64,000 nt of DNA from Botrytis cinerea B05.10 (Eukaryota > Ascomycota > Leotiomycetes > Helotiales > Sclerotiniaceae): the NCBI RefSeq assembly GCF_000143535.2, contig NC_037310.1, positions 558,001-622,000 of the forward strand. Reading direction: 5' to 3'. Below the pieces are notes generated by a model. It had not been told where the DNA came from. It searched no databases and saw only the letters and a program-made list of their open reading frames with translations. Positions 13,053 to 23,664 of this stretch are shown here, one piece after another (position 1 is the stretch's first letter; every line of letters starts with the position of its first letter). A program made the position numbers and the translations under genes.

Positions 13053-14475
13053 TACAGAAAAACTTAGCTATCCCCTAGACTGCCAACATAGGACACCTGG
13101 GGTGGTCCGTGCAATAATCCTTGCATGATGAAGTCTTATTGGATATAATAGTTATTTTAATGGGGGTTTCAATTTTTACTATTTACAAAATAGAACTGTG
13201 ACTTCAAAGTTTGATCTTTATAATTCAAAAAAAATATTGAAAATCAAGATTAGTATATAGTATTATATTCAAAGTTTTGAAATAGAAATAATATTAATTA
13301 AATTTTATATTAAAAAATAAATGTGAGTATTATATAAAATTCTAGAAATTCTAATGTTTTGATTGGTCATTAAGCCTTCGATAAGCGTGGTGTCCTTTAT
13401 TGACAGTCTGAGGGATATCAGACTGGGATATATCGGAATAATCTCCTCACTTGATTAGTTTTTATATAGTAGTATCGGAATTTCAAATGAAACCGAAATA
13501 CCGAATACTTTTTTTGTAAATCCGGTATAAGATTTCAGTAATTGATTTACCTAAATAAGCTTTTCTTCAGGATGAGTAAGCTTGATTTGTTAATATTATA
13601 TAGTTTTTTATTCAAAAATATCGGAGTTTGAAGCTGAAATCGAATATAAATCTTGATTAGAATACTTAGATCATTATTTTTTGTACCGGAATCTTCTTTA
13701 CACCGGATTTGATTAATCGAATTTTCAGTCCGATATGATCAAGTTCTACTATAGTTCTTTTCTTCTCGAAACAGTCTTGCGGAATCGCGGATCGAGATTT
13801 ATAGTAGATGGTTAGTAATTAATGGAATGTCAGACCCATAGCCTCGGTAGATATCCTTGAAATAAGGTTTGCTAGTGAAGTACTACTGCAGTGAGAATTT
13901 CAAGCTAAAAGTTTAAGGCTTTGATGTTAGGAATAAATATTGTGAGAGTGAAACATGTAACTTCCGGGTCACGTGTTACTAGCATTTAGTATTTATAGCT
14001 TCTCTTCTGTAGACTAAAACAATCATCGAATTTCCCACCTTCAAAAGTTGTCTCTTGAAGAATTGAGTGACCACCTCATACCGTCTCCCTCACCTCGCTG
14101 TCGCGATGTAGTGATTCACCCCATTCTGCTATGTGTAGCCACTTGCTTTATGCCTGGTATATGCGAAGGCTTTTCTTGTGTGACCATTACCACCTTCTAC
14201 TCTTTTACAATATGAAAAGTGCGAAGTTAGTGGATTGATATATAATCCGGATCCATCAACGATTCTACACCCCTTCCACCCCTACAAGAACGATTCATTT
14301 ATAATGACCTGTACAGGGAATAGGTTCTGGCTTCAAGATTAATATCACTATGCTGTCAATACTTCTCTTCTTCGAATTCCTCTCCTACTCTTCGAAAAAA
14401 TTCTATCTTGTTTGCGATATATAGCACATTTAATCCTAACGCCCTACTACCTGGTATTAACTGTTTTACTGATAC

Positions 14476-14607
14476 TAGCCGTCGGGGAAAAAGAATTTTT
14501 CAGACCGTGGATTCGCAGAATTCTTTTCTTTTTCTTTTAAAAGTATTAGCCGTTGGGGAAAAAGAATTTTTCAGATTGTAGATTCATAGAAGCTTTTTTT
14601 CTTTTTT
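14476..14607. repeat. 71-bp direct duplication with transition differences
   Basis: Copy one begins at 14476 (TAGCCGTCGGGG) and copy two at 14547 (TAGCCGTTGGGG). Both continue with AAAAAGAATTTTTCAGA. Differences in the second copy include CGTCGG to CGTTGG, GACCGTGG to GATTGTAG and TTCGCAG to TTCATAG, that is C-to-T or G-to-A changes. Confidence 0.7.
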
Positions 14608-14658
14608 TCTTTTTTTTTAAGATATATAAAATTTTATTTTTATTTCTTTAATCTTTAT

Positions 14659-14699
14659 GGGGGCCAGCCCCCGATCCCCCGATCCTCGCTACGCTCGAG
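14659..14699 (+). repeat. GC-rich 41-bp cluster, copy A
   Basis: It starts GGGGGCCAGCCCCC and ends CTCGCTACGCTCGAG, in AT-rich DNA. It matches copies at 60662-60702 and 62191-62231, and a reversed longer copy at 38966-39012. Confidence 0.8.
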
Positions 14700-14865
14700 A
14701 TTTAATTATAAATAATAACAATAATAATATTATTTAATAATAATAATTATTATTATTATATATACACTTCGCTAACCTCTCGCTTTTAGCTCGTATAAAG
14801 GCGTCGGAGACACAAGTAAGCTTTAAAACCTTAAAACCTCAAAACCTTATAAATCTTATAAATCT

Positions 14866-15050
14866 CTTCCTAAATCTCTTCCTAATTCTTTTCCTAATTC
14901 TCTTCCTAATTCTCTTCCTAATTCTCTTCCTAATTCTCTTTCTTATTCTCCTTTCTTATTCTCCTTTCTAATTCTCCTTTCTAATTCTTCTTTCTAATTC
15001 TCCTTTTTATTCTCTTCTTTCATTCTCTTTCTAATTCTCGCTTACATAAC
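14866..15050. repeat. CT-rich minisatellite, 12-bp period
   Basis: Tandem units of the form CTTCCTAATTCT, first nearly perfect and then drifting to CTTTCTTATTCTC variants. Confidence 0.8.
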
Positions 15051-15597
15051 CTAACAACTTACTAATCAAGAATGTTGAGATTTCGACCTGATAATTGATT
15101 AGATTTATAATGAGATAGCTATATTGATATATAACTTTACAGTTAGAATTCAGAAAATAATAAAAATAATATATTTGAAAAGTGTATAACAAACTTTAAT
15201 AGAGTATATCTTTAGTAATTAGTTTATATATCTTCAAAAGGTTATGTACTGAATTGAAGTTTTATAACGATTTAGCTTCCTCATCGGCCGGAACAAACCT
15301 ACCCTAGCATCGGCACATTACTTATAACCAATCAGAAGGGGTTTTATAAATCTGCAAATATGAAAATGGCCTACTATATAGATATATGATTACATAATAC
15401 ATGAGTACACTTCCACTTTGTTTGCTTCTACGAATCCATTAAGCTTCCAAGGAAGTGTCGACAAACTTGAACTTTATAAACGAACAATACAAAGCAATCT
15501 TATTTCTGAACCAAAGCGTCGACAACACAGCTAGAACAGGGTGATTCATAGTTCTGATAATTCATAATCCACGACTATTTTCTAACATTACCGCCCG

Positions 15598-17274
15598 CTA
15601 TACACCGTTGTAAGAAACCTGTGCCTCCCAGCATGAATAAGGCCACCCCCAATTTTCATTCAGGTTATCATTGATATTCTCCGTCCGCGCCTGTTCTCTG
15701 AGATCATCGCTTACTGCAATACATAAATCCCATTCCGCCATATTTGCCTGCGCCCTGCCAGGGTAAATGCTGTCAGCGTAATAATCTACCGGAACACCTT
15801 CCCGAACCTGGATATACGGCTGCAAGAAGATGGTTGTTGGCTCTTTGTCTCGCGTTAGACAATCGTACAAACTGGAGCAGTCCCAAGCGGGCGCCCGCAA
15901 GTCAATACCTTTCTCGGCGGCTCGACGCTCTAGATCTTCAACATAAAAGTTTTTATTCAAGTTCGCGCCATTTTCTTCTTGTTGTGCCGCCTGATACCAC
16001 AGCAGTGCGTGCGGCTCTGGCTTAAGCTCACTCCACAACCGATGATAATCTGCAACTATACACGCTATGGCAACCTGCAGACCCATGTCGGGACGGCGGC
16101 GCGCTAACTCACGCAGTGTTGCCTCCTGGGGAATTAGTGGCCACCAGATCATGAATGGCATCGAGTGGTCTATGTCCCGTGTTTCTGTAGTGGAAGCAAC
16201 ACGGGACAAGTCGTTGACCATGATGAAGCGGGCTAAGACGGCTCTTTTTATGTCCCAGCAATCGCCCTTATCAGGGAACCCGGATTCTAATTGACCATAG
16301 CACCACCGCGCAAAGGCTGTATGATGATAGATGCCACGGACTATGGCCTCTGCCTCTCCATTCACCATGACAGGACGCCGGAGGCGCGCGTATCGATCAA
16401 TGTTGCCCTCGTAGGCAGCATGGAGGATTATCGAATCTTTATTAGTGGTTGGGAGGTGAGTTGGAAGAGGGTTGTACAACAAAGATACGTGCTCAGGGGC
16501 CAGAGGATGGCTGTGGGCCTGAGCTGAAGAGGTCTCGCTAATACCATAATCTTCCGTAATATTGAAGTAATGCGATCTCGCCTCCTCCCACTCTTCCAAA
16601 ACATTGAATGTCACATTCAATGATGATAGCAGTGCTGTATCACCATTCAAGCCCATTGCTATCCTTGGAGCCTGTAGATTAAAGGAGCGCGTATAGTCAT
16701 CCAAGATGGTATAACGCGTCGGCTGGCACGCAATGATATCAAATATTTCTTTTGAACCAGTAACATCTGAATTGTGCCATGCTTCTTCTGCAATAGAGAT
16801 ATCTGGAAGCAAATCCAGTTCGCGGTACAAGTCGATATAGCCGCCAACAGCACATGCTCGACCAATATGATACTTCATGTCGGGATATCTCTGAGCTAAC
16901 TCACGATATGTATCAGCAGTTGCTAAATGCGGATGCCAGATACAATATGGCTTCTCTTCAACGTCACTCATAAGTGGAATCTTATTGCTCATAATCAGGC
17001 GTGCGTTTCTGGCGCGGGCGAGAATTTTGTTGCTGCCCTTAGCACAAATTTCCTGCATCGACTCAGACTCGGCGAATGATTCATTGTAGCGCAACCCATG
17101 GATTATGGAACAAACCATTCTGGGGTCGTTGAGGTCTTTCGGGATAAATTCTCCTCGCATTGCGTCTAGATAATTTTGTTGTAAAGACGCAGCCTTATAA
17201 TTGTGCGAAGGGAGATGAGAGCCGTCTTCATTGTTTGAAAATACAGGAGAAGAATCGATTTTTTCGGAATCCAT
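15598..17274 (-). CDS. Orphan protein with internal duplication
   Basis: Single-exon gene of 558 residues. The start is the ATG at 17272-17274 (MDSEKIDSS, context ACAATGG); the frame stays open a little further upstream but only through a TTG codon. I do not recognise a named domain. Residues 108-155 and 372-420 are clearly related: both have P-[YF]-x-IW-x-P, then T-x-RELA-x-R-x-PDM, then AC-x-V-x-x-Y-x-x-L-x-x-EL. Each is preceded by a helical-looking segment rich in Arg and Ala, so the protein seems to consist of two divergent copies of one unit. No signal peptide or membrane segment is seen, so it is probably intracellular. Similar short helical repeats occur in ankyrin-like fungal proteins, but no ankyrin consensus is present. 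Codon use and openness support a real gene. Confidence 0.75.
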   Translation of the reverse strand: MDSEKIDSSPVFSNNEDGSHLPSHNYKAASLQQNYLDAMRGEFIPKDLNDPRMVCSIIHGLRYNESFAESESMQEICAKGSNKILARARNARLIMSNKIPLMSDVEEKPYCIWHPHLATADTYRELAQRYPDMKYHIGRACAVGGYIDLYRELDLLPDISIAEEAWHNSDVTGSKEIFDIIACQPTRYTILDDYTRSFNLQAPRIAMGLNGDTALLSSLNVTFNVLEEWEEARSHYFNITEDYGISETSSAQAHSHPLAPEHVSLLYNPLPTHLPTTNKDSIILHAAYEGNIDRYARLRRPVMVNGEAEAIVRGIYHHTAFARWCYGQLESGFPDKGDCWDIKRAVLARFIMVNDLSRVASTTETRDIDHSMPFMIWWPLIPQEATLRELARRRPDMGLQVAIACIVADYHRLWSELKPEPHALLWYQAAQQEENGANLNKNFYVEDLERRAAEKGIDLRAPAWDCSSLYDCLTRDKEPTTIFLQPYIQVREGVPVDYYADSIYPGRAQANMAEWDLCIAVSDDLREQARTENINDNLNENWGWPYSCWEAQVSYNGV

Positions 17275-19065
17275 TGTGGTGTATACTGGAAATTTCCTGA
17301 ATTGCAACTGAAAGTAGATAGGTGTAGGTAGATGAAGATTTAAGTAATCTCTTTGAGTGCGGTAAGCACTCTTTTTCGTGTTGCTGACACAATCGGCTGA
17401 ATCCTTGCTAGCGTACGATATTGAACGCTTGCTTTAATTAAGGTCGCCCCACCCCATTGAGCCCATTTTCTGTGCTAGCATGGCACCTTCGTATGTAGAT
17501 AGATAACGGGGACCAATTTGCGTTTTGGTGCTAGTCTGAGCGCTTGTCTTCCGGATTTTATGAATTGGCAGTTGCATTGTTTTATCGCCCATTGGAGAGA
17601 CGAAGATCTCTATCTATAATTTGTTATTGGGACAAAAAGTAATAAAAACCAACTTTTTAATATAGATTACTAGTTTCAATTATGTAATTATATAATCGTA
17701 TAATCAAAAAAGCGTATAACCATATAATTATATAATTATATTAATAATTTTTTTATATAAATATTCTAATCAAAAAAAACACAATCTAAAATATCTAAAA
17801 GAATTATTGACGTAATTATACGATTATGTCATTGTGCGATTGTATAATTAAAATTATTAATCTGTATCTAAAACTAGTAATCTATATTAAAAAGTTGATT
17901 TTTATTACTTTTTAGTCAAAAAAACGCTATACATACTATCGTCTATACAATCGTACGAAACTCGTTAAGATATTCTCTTAACTATATCTTAGTATTTATA
18001 CACGTTCGCAAAGCTATTATAAGCTATATTTATTTCAATTTTATATTAGACTCAATTTTATAACTAGCTTTCAAAATGTGATTTTATAATCTTATAATCT
18101 TTTTACTGATATTGATTAATATTAAAATCCTAACTTTATCAATATAGCTTTAAAATCAAAAATCTTTTTATCAAATGAAAGCTATTGTTTTATTGAATCA
18201 TTATTTAAATTTTCAATTGATGTGATTCAAAATTAATAGATTAATAAAGGTTTTTGAATAATATTACATTCTGAAAACTTTATATAATTTTCTAACTAAT
18301 TCTTAAAACTAACCTTTTAGTTTTTTTTAAATTTTATCCTCAAATTATAAATCAACTAAAATATTAATAAATTCAATTATTGTCTATTATAAAATATAAT
18401 TTTCATTCGAATTGAAGCTATGTTGATAAAGTTGTTGTAAATTGAAATATTGAAATATAACATTTAAATATTTTTATTAAAGAACAGAAAAGTCACGTTT
18501 TGGAAGCTAATTATGAGACTGAGTGTAACATTAATAATTTGCTTCACATACCAAGCATCAATTACCAGACACTGCTCAAACCGAACTCGCCGAAAAAAAT
18601 AGGCAAAGTGATATCCTGATAACTTTCGGTACTTGTAACATCTCTCCACCCATCAAAAATGTCCATGTACAGTCAGGTTCACTTTAGATAAATTCTCAAT
18701 GACAACGGGTAGGAAAACATTAAGTTACATCAGGTCACATTCAACCACCCGCTCTATTGAACTTCATGCACCAAGCACAAGCATTGAATGGATAATGTAA
18801 ACGCAGCATTCTGCAAGGAACTTAGGCCAGCAACAGGAGATTCAATCTTGCCGATTTTAATCGGATTTGCGGGTGTCGTGAATACTGAATGCGTAAAATT
18901 AACACATATTAAGAAGCATCAATTATAACTACAACTGCATTTTCGAAGTACCAGGAAGTCACCATACATGAATTCGACTGTTTTCCCCACACGACAATAG
19001 CCAAACCATGGATATCTCTTACCAACGTGTGTTAATCCAGACAACTGTAGAGATCTAGTCAAAAT
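17275..19065. other. AT-rich intergenic DNA
   Basis: No gene supported. 17275-17480 is the promoter side of the orphan gene. 17631-17917 is a MITE-like element. 17920-18480 is very AT-rich low-complexity DNA without open frames. 18480-19065 is of more normal composition but shows nothing I can assign. Confidence 0.55.
17631..17917. mobile_element. MITE-like element with about 50-bp inverted ends
   Basis: The left end (GACAAAAAGTAATAAAAACC at 17631) and the reverse complement of the right end (GACTAAAAAGTAATAAAAATC, ending at 17917) agree over about 50 bp, through a shared core TTTTTAATATAGATTACTAG. The 287-bp element has an AT-rich, partly palindromic interior without coding capacity. No clear target duplication could be fixed. 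Confidence 0.65.
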
Positions 19066-19563
19066 TTATACCATCTCATTATCCGATAGCCTCGACGACA
19101 TTGTCAAGTACGCGGAGTTTGTTAAGATCGGTGGCGCCATCCAATATGGACGTAGACATGCGAGTCCAGCTACAGAATCTCCCACGCTAAGCGTGACCAA
19201 TTTTGTCTTATATCTAAAGATAGTGGTGAGCAGATAAGTGCCATCAGATGCTACATAGCAGGCTGTTTAATTTCCAGTATTGACATAGTCGATGTCTATC
19301 ATTCGGTTGACTTCGTTCACTGTCAAAATCTCCGCAGGGTCTGTATCAGTAGATTAGCTTGACAACCTGACGCGCCAGTGGGTTTAGCACGAGATTCATA
19401 ATGAGCTAGAGCAAGGCAAGATTACTTGCTCCATAAATTAGTACGTGTGACCTGAAGGATCCTCCTGGAAAGTCTCAGAGATCGCATCGAGTGTAAGACC
19501 TGAGCATGAGGTTGTATTATCAAGCTTGCCCCAAGACGTGACCAGGTCGGATTTCCAAGCATT
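19066..19563 (-). pseudogene. Decayed protein gene, unrecognised family
   Basis: One reading frame of 166 codons on the minus strand holds protein-like segments broken by stops. The 5' part reads NAWKSDLVTSWGKLDNTTSC and continues through SETFQEDPSGHTY to a TAA at 19438-19440. After three more stops the frame resumes with DPAEILTVNEVNRMIDIDYV, meets a TAA at 19267-19269, then runs TACYVASDGTYLLTTIFRYK to a final TAA at 19066-19068. All pieces are in the same frame, which argues against chance. The two isolated TAA codons would be CAA (Gln) before a single C-to-T change. I could not find GT..AG pairs that repair it. The family is not recognised. Confidence 0.5.
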
Positions 19564-19569
19564 CTAGCA

Positions 19570-21066
19570 TTATTATAGCAAGAAGCCGCAAGATCCGTCA
19601 AATTAGTGAGTTGGACCAGCTGATGTACTAACGAATTCATGCTGGCAGATTTACAAGGACGAATACATAGCCAGTGATACATGATTGGCCATGAGTGAGT
19701 CTAGAATGCTTCACACAAGGCAGTAATCTTATTAGACTGTTTACATATAGTCGTGCTTCGAAAAACAATTTTATCGACGATACTGAGACGATGACTAAGC
19801 TCTTTCAGAAGTGTGCCCGAAGAGAAGTGGAAACGATGTCACACTCTGCTATTATCTCCAAGAGGTTTATGAGCCTAATCTCACATACCCACAGTTAGGT
19901 TTGTCTTTCCACCACAACCGGACATTAACAATGCGACATGGATAGACAGTCGAATAAAACCTGATACTGAAATAGGCTGTAGAAAATAATGCTCACTTAA
20001 CTAACTTGTGTTCGAAAATATCTGACATTCATCACTGCCTTGTAGATGGGCTGATATCTGACGTCTAAGCGGAGCGTGGGCGCTTGCAAGTACCTCGGTA
20101 TATGGAAAATACATGGAGCTTCTGCACTGGGTGCAACTTCAACTGTGCCACAGGCTTTTCCCTTAATTTGCAATCTCCGGTGATGGTTTGCAACACAGGA
20201 ACTGTGAAAACGATTTTTCAGAATTCTATGAACAAGTCCAAATGAGGAAAGTGATTTGGCCGTTAGGTATTATTATAATTGAAAATTTTTCAAGGGAGAT
20301 CAAGGCTCCATGCGCAGAAGACACCAATTCAAGGCCCTGCAGAACACTGAGCCTTTGAACCATTGCATCGGTAGATTAAGATGGATTGAACCCTGAAAGC
20401 TTAAATGATTTTGAGTGCCGCGATTAGTCCAGCCCCACAATTGATTTCACCACTTATCACCTGCTTCTTGTCGCTAGATCGAGTGGATCCACAGATCCAG
20501 CAATTAAAGTTTTCCAGGGTTCAGAACAAGCTTAATCTAAATTAGTGCAAAAGGCATCCTATCCGACACGAAACCGGATGTCAGCTCCGTTTTGATGCTC
20601 GCAGTTGTGACCGATGTGCGTTTCTTGCTCATTGAAAGAGTAGTAAGATGTACGTGCAGCTTTTCCATAAATGCGGCGGTCGCTTTTGCACTTCCAAATC
20701 ATGCTGGAACATGCCACTTTAGGCATTAGAAACATGCTCCCTTGTAATGTTCCTTGTCAAGAGTAATGCGTGCGATGAGTATAGATTTCATTACATCCGC
20801 ACTCATCGGCTGTAGAACGTCTCACAGAGACTGTCTGATTTGGCACATACTCTTCTCAACCAGAATTATAACTGCACCCAGTAAGTTACCATCCCACTGC
20901 AACTAGAACTTTCAAGTTATCTTCTCTTTCCTAGGATTGATGTATATATTGTCTCATAACATCCTTCTGACCATATTCTCAGCCTACAGTGTAACCTATC
21001 CGACGATTCCTGGCAAATCATCTTCTCAAAAAGTTATCATCCTGCTTAAATCCAAGACACTTCAAA
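19570..21066. other. Intergenic DNA, nothing assigned
   Basis: Short open frames on both strands look random. 20880-21066 contains CT-rich sequence and is the probable promoter and leader of the secreted-protein gene at 21067. Confidence 0.5.
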
Positions 21067-21966
21067 ATGCTGCTTCGTTTCCACTGGCTCGCGCTTTGGT
21101 TGTCATTTTTGACAGCCCAGGTAGCGAGCAAGAGTATCTCTGGTGCATATGAGAAGATTTGGTTCTATTATGTCTATGATTTAGCTTGGAAGCTAGATGG
21201 ATCGAAACAGACTGCCATCCTCCCATGGCTGACTATAAATAATCAGATAACACCGGAAAACAACGGCAACAAAGGAAAGGATCCTACGATGAATGGACAA
21301 TTGAATTTTCAAGAATTTATGAACCGCATGGCGATTGATGTTAAAGAACCAGTTGAAGTCATACTGAACACTGAAAACCTGGATGCTACAGCAATGTCTC
21401 TGTGGAGAGGAGGATTTGGTGGAGCAGTCAGGGTTGGGATTGCCACAAATACCGGGGCTGGCACGGCCACTACAAAAGTAACATCATACAATAAATTTAT
21501 TGAGGATCTTGTGGGTGTGGTTACTAGGGCTCGAAAGACTTTGGGAGCTGATCAAGTATCTGATGCCATGTCTCAAATGGATAAACTGCTCAAGTCCATC
21601 ATTACCATTCGTAGCAGGGAGTTTTGCCTCGACTATTTGGGGAGGGACATCATTGCTGCATTTCCAGGAACCACAGTTACGTATGTGGATGTTCCTGATC
21701 CGAGGAAAGATCCTGCCACGGGCAAGACGATTCAAGCAGTCGATGTGACGGCTACTTTTAGAAATCCGCGGAACACTACCCCAATAATGAGTCAATTTGG
21801 GCCGGGAGTAGGAAAGTCATACAAAGGTGATGAAGAGGTTCTAGGCGAGGCGGCCGCTGCACGAAGAGGTTTATCAGATGCTGATTTGGCTCAATTTGGG
21901 GACGCTTTTGTAAAGAGCGATTCCGATGTACAAAGCATCCTTAAAGCTTGTATCAAAGGAGAGTAG
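21067..21966 (+). CDS. Predicted secreted protein, unknown function
   Basis: Intronless ATG-to-TAG frame of 299 residues. The first 21 residues (MLLRFHWLALWLSFLTAQVAS) have a positively charged start, a hydrophobic core and an AxxAS-like end, so they form a credible signal peptide. The mature part has no further membrane segment. It shows a Gly-rich central piece (LWRGGFGGAVRVGIATNTGAG, around 112-132) and only two cysteines beyond the signal region (in REFCLDY and near the C-terminus, KACIKGE), which could form one disulphide. I do not recognise the family. The start is chosen because the signal peptide begins exactly there, in an AAAATG context. Likely exported; any role at the host or wall surface is inference. 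Confidence 0.75.
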   Translation: MLLRFHWLALWLSFLTAQVASKSISGAYEKIWFYYVYDLAWKLDGSKQTAILPWLTINNQITPENNGNKGKDPTMNGQLNFQEFMNRMAIDVKEPVEVILNTENLDATAMSLWRGGFGGAVRVGIATNTGAGTATTKVTSYNKFIEDLVGVVTRARKTLGADQVSDAMSQMDKLLKSIITIRSREFCLDYLGRDIIAAFPGTTVTYVDVPDPRKDPATGKTIQAVDVTATFRNPRNTTPIMSQFGPGVGKSYKGDEEVLGEAAAARRGLSDADLAQFGDAFVKSDSDVQSILKACIKGE

Positions 21967-23664
21967 TACAAAATTTACAATATTCGGCGTCAAAAGAATA
22001 CATAGACCACGTTTGTATGACAGTAATAAGATAGACTATAAATTACATAACTTGATATCAATTTGAGGATCTGCTGCCTGTAGAGAGTATTGTAAACAAT
22101 AGATACTTCTTACTATATCTTTTTCATCGCTTACGAGGTATTTTTCTCATCTTTTGCTTCTATATAAAGAGATATCTCAAGCACGACTAGATGCGATTAA
22201 TTAATAGCTAGTTCTACCGAACACGTAGATCAATAATCAAGAATGTAAGATAACAAAAAATATCAAATCAAGACTACTATCCCCCCCGCGAACACACACC
22301 ATATAATGTAGAATAAAGAATAAAGTTTATCTCTTAAACCACTTAATAATCAAGAGGATACATTAGTAGTACATAATTATATTAATAGATAGATGTTTTC
22401 TAGATATTTTAAAGACTTTTTATGCGGAGCAGATAATTTTAAAGCCTTGATAGATGATTCATAGAATGTGTAAAATCTCCGATGAGTAACCTACGAAGAG
22501 GATTATTTGTATGCTACCTACAAACTTAGGTGACTTTTAAACAGTCTAATTCATTTATCGGTTTAGCGGAAACGCATAATTCCTCGATATTTCTACATTT
22601 AAGTGACATAAATCAGGAGCTAGGTTATACAGCGAAGTAGAATTCTAAATGAAACATATCATTCTCAAATGGGATATCGCGTATATAGTGGAAAAGATTA
22701 ATTATAGTACCAGTGAAACTAGCATAATTAAAGAAAGAATAAAAGCGAAATTTGATCTCCATAATAATAGTATTAACAAGACTATTTCAGCCTCATTCGA
22801 CCAGTCTTTCACAAATTACTTTCATAAATAAAAATGAACCTGAATAAGACTCATCTTCTCATTCACTCGAACGATTCCAGTGTTACCCACAAACTCCAAA
22901 CAAAATACTACTGAAACATATATATAGATGTAGTATCAACACGTTCATCCACGCTCGAACCACACAATCGGCCAATCCAATCTCAAGAAGCCTACACAAA
23001 AATCACCAGACACCGTTCGTGACTGCAAACACAATTTAACAAAGAACAAGACTTCTCAAATATTACAGAAATACAAAAGCTCAACAAAAGTATACCGCAC
23101 AAACGTGTCTAATCTCTCCGCCACATTTGATTTAGACAGAATTTTGATACCAGACGCAGTGCTGCAACCGCGCACTCTGGTGTAATCATCACAATCTCCA
23201 CTAAAGAAAGAAAGGTAGAATTGAATTCAGAATTACTGTCACATAAATAGTATACAATTTCATCACGCACTGCAGAAACTACCATCCATAAAACCCCACA
23301 TTACGACGAACCATCTACCCTAATCATCTTCAAGCATAGAATCAAGAAAACAAACAGGATTATAAATGAAATCTCTTTAGATAAGAAACGACCACTTGAT
23401 CGAGAAACTTAAGAGGTGACGGAGTTCGTCAATAATTCTATAGCTTGGGGCTGGAATACGTTCACTTCTGACTAATTTTGCAAGTAATGAGAATAAAGGC
23501 AGGTATAATCATATTTCAACTCTGTGTAATTATACAAATATCCATGTTCTCATACTCATCTAAGCTTCTCAACCCATCCCATCTCATTTCACAAGACTCC
23601 CTCTCAATCCAAATAAAACCATCTCTTATCCACCCCAATCCCAATCCCATCCATCAAAACACTC
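21967..23664. other. AT-rich intergenic DNA
   Basis: No gene supported. It contains an unusual run of C at about 22270 and a CCCAATCCCAATCCCATCC-like low-complexity stretch just beyond the stop of the next gene (about 23630-23655). Confidence 0.5.

Larger units (their letters stand above)
11864..15597. other. Intergenic, repeat-bearing, AT-rich
   Basis: About 3.7 kb without a supportable gene. A 72-codon frame at 12438-12656 has no recognisable features. It carries a MITE (12928-13052), AT-rich decayed DNA (13130-13900), a 71-bp direct duplication (14476-14607), a GC cluster (14659-14699) and a CT-rich minisatellite (about 14866-15050). Confidence 0.6.
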
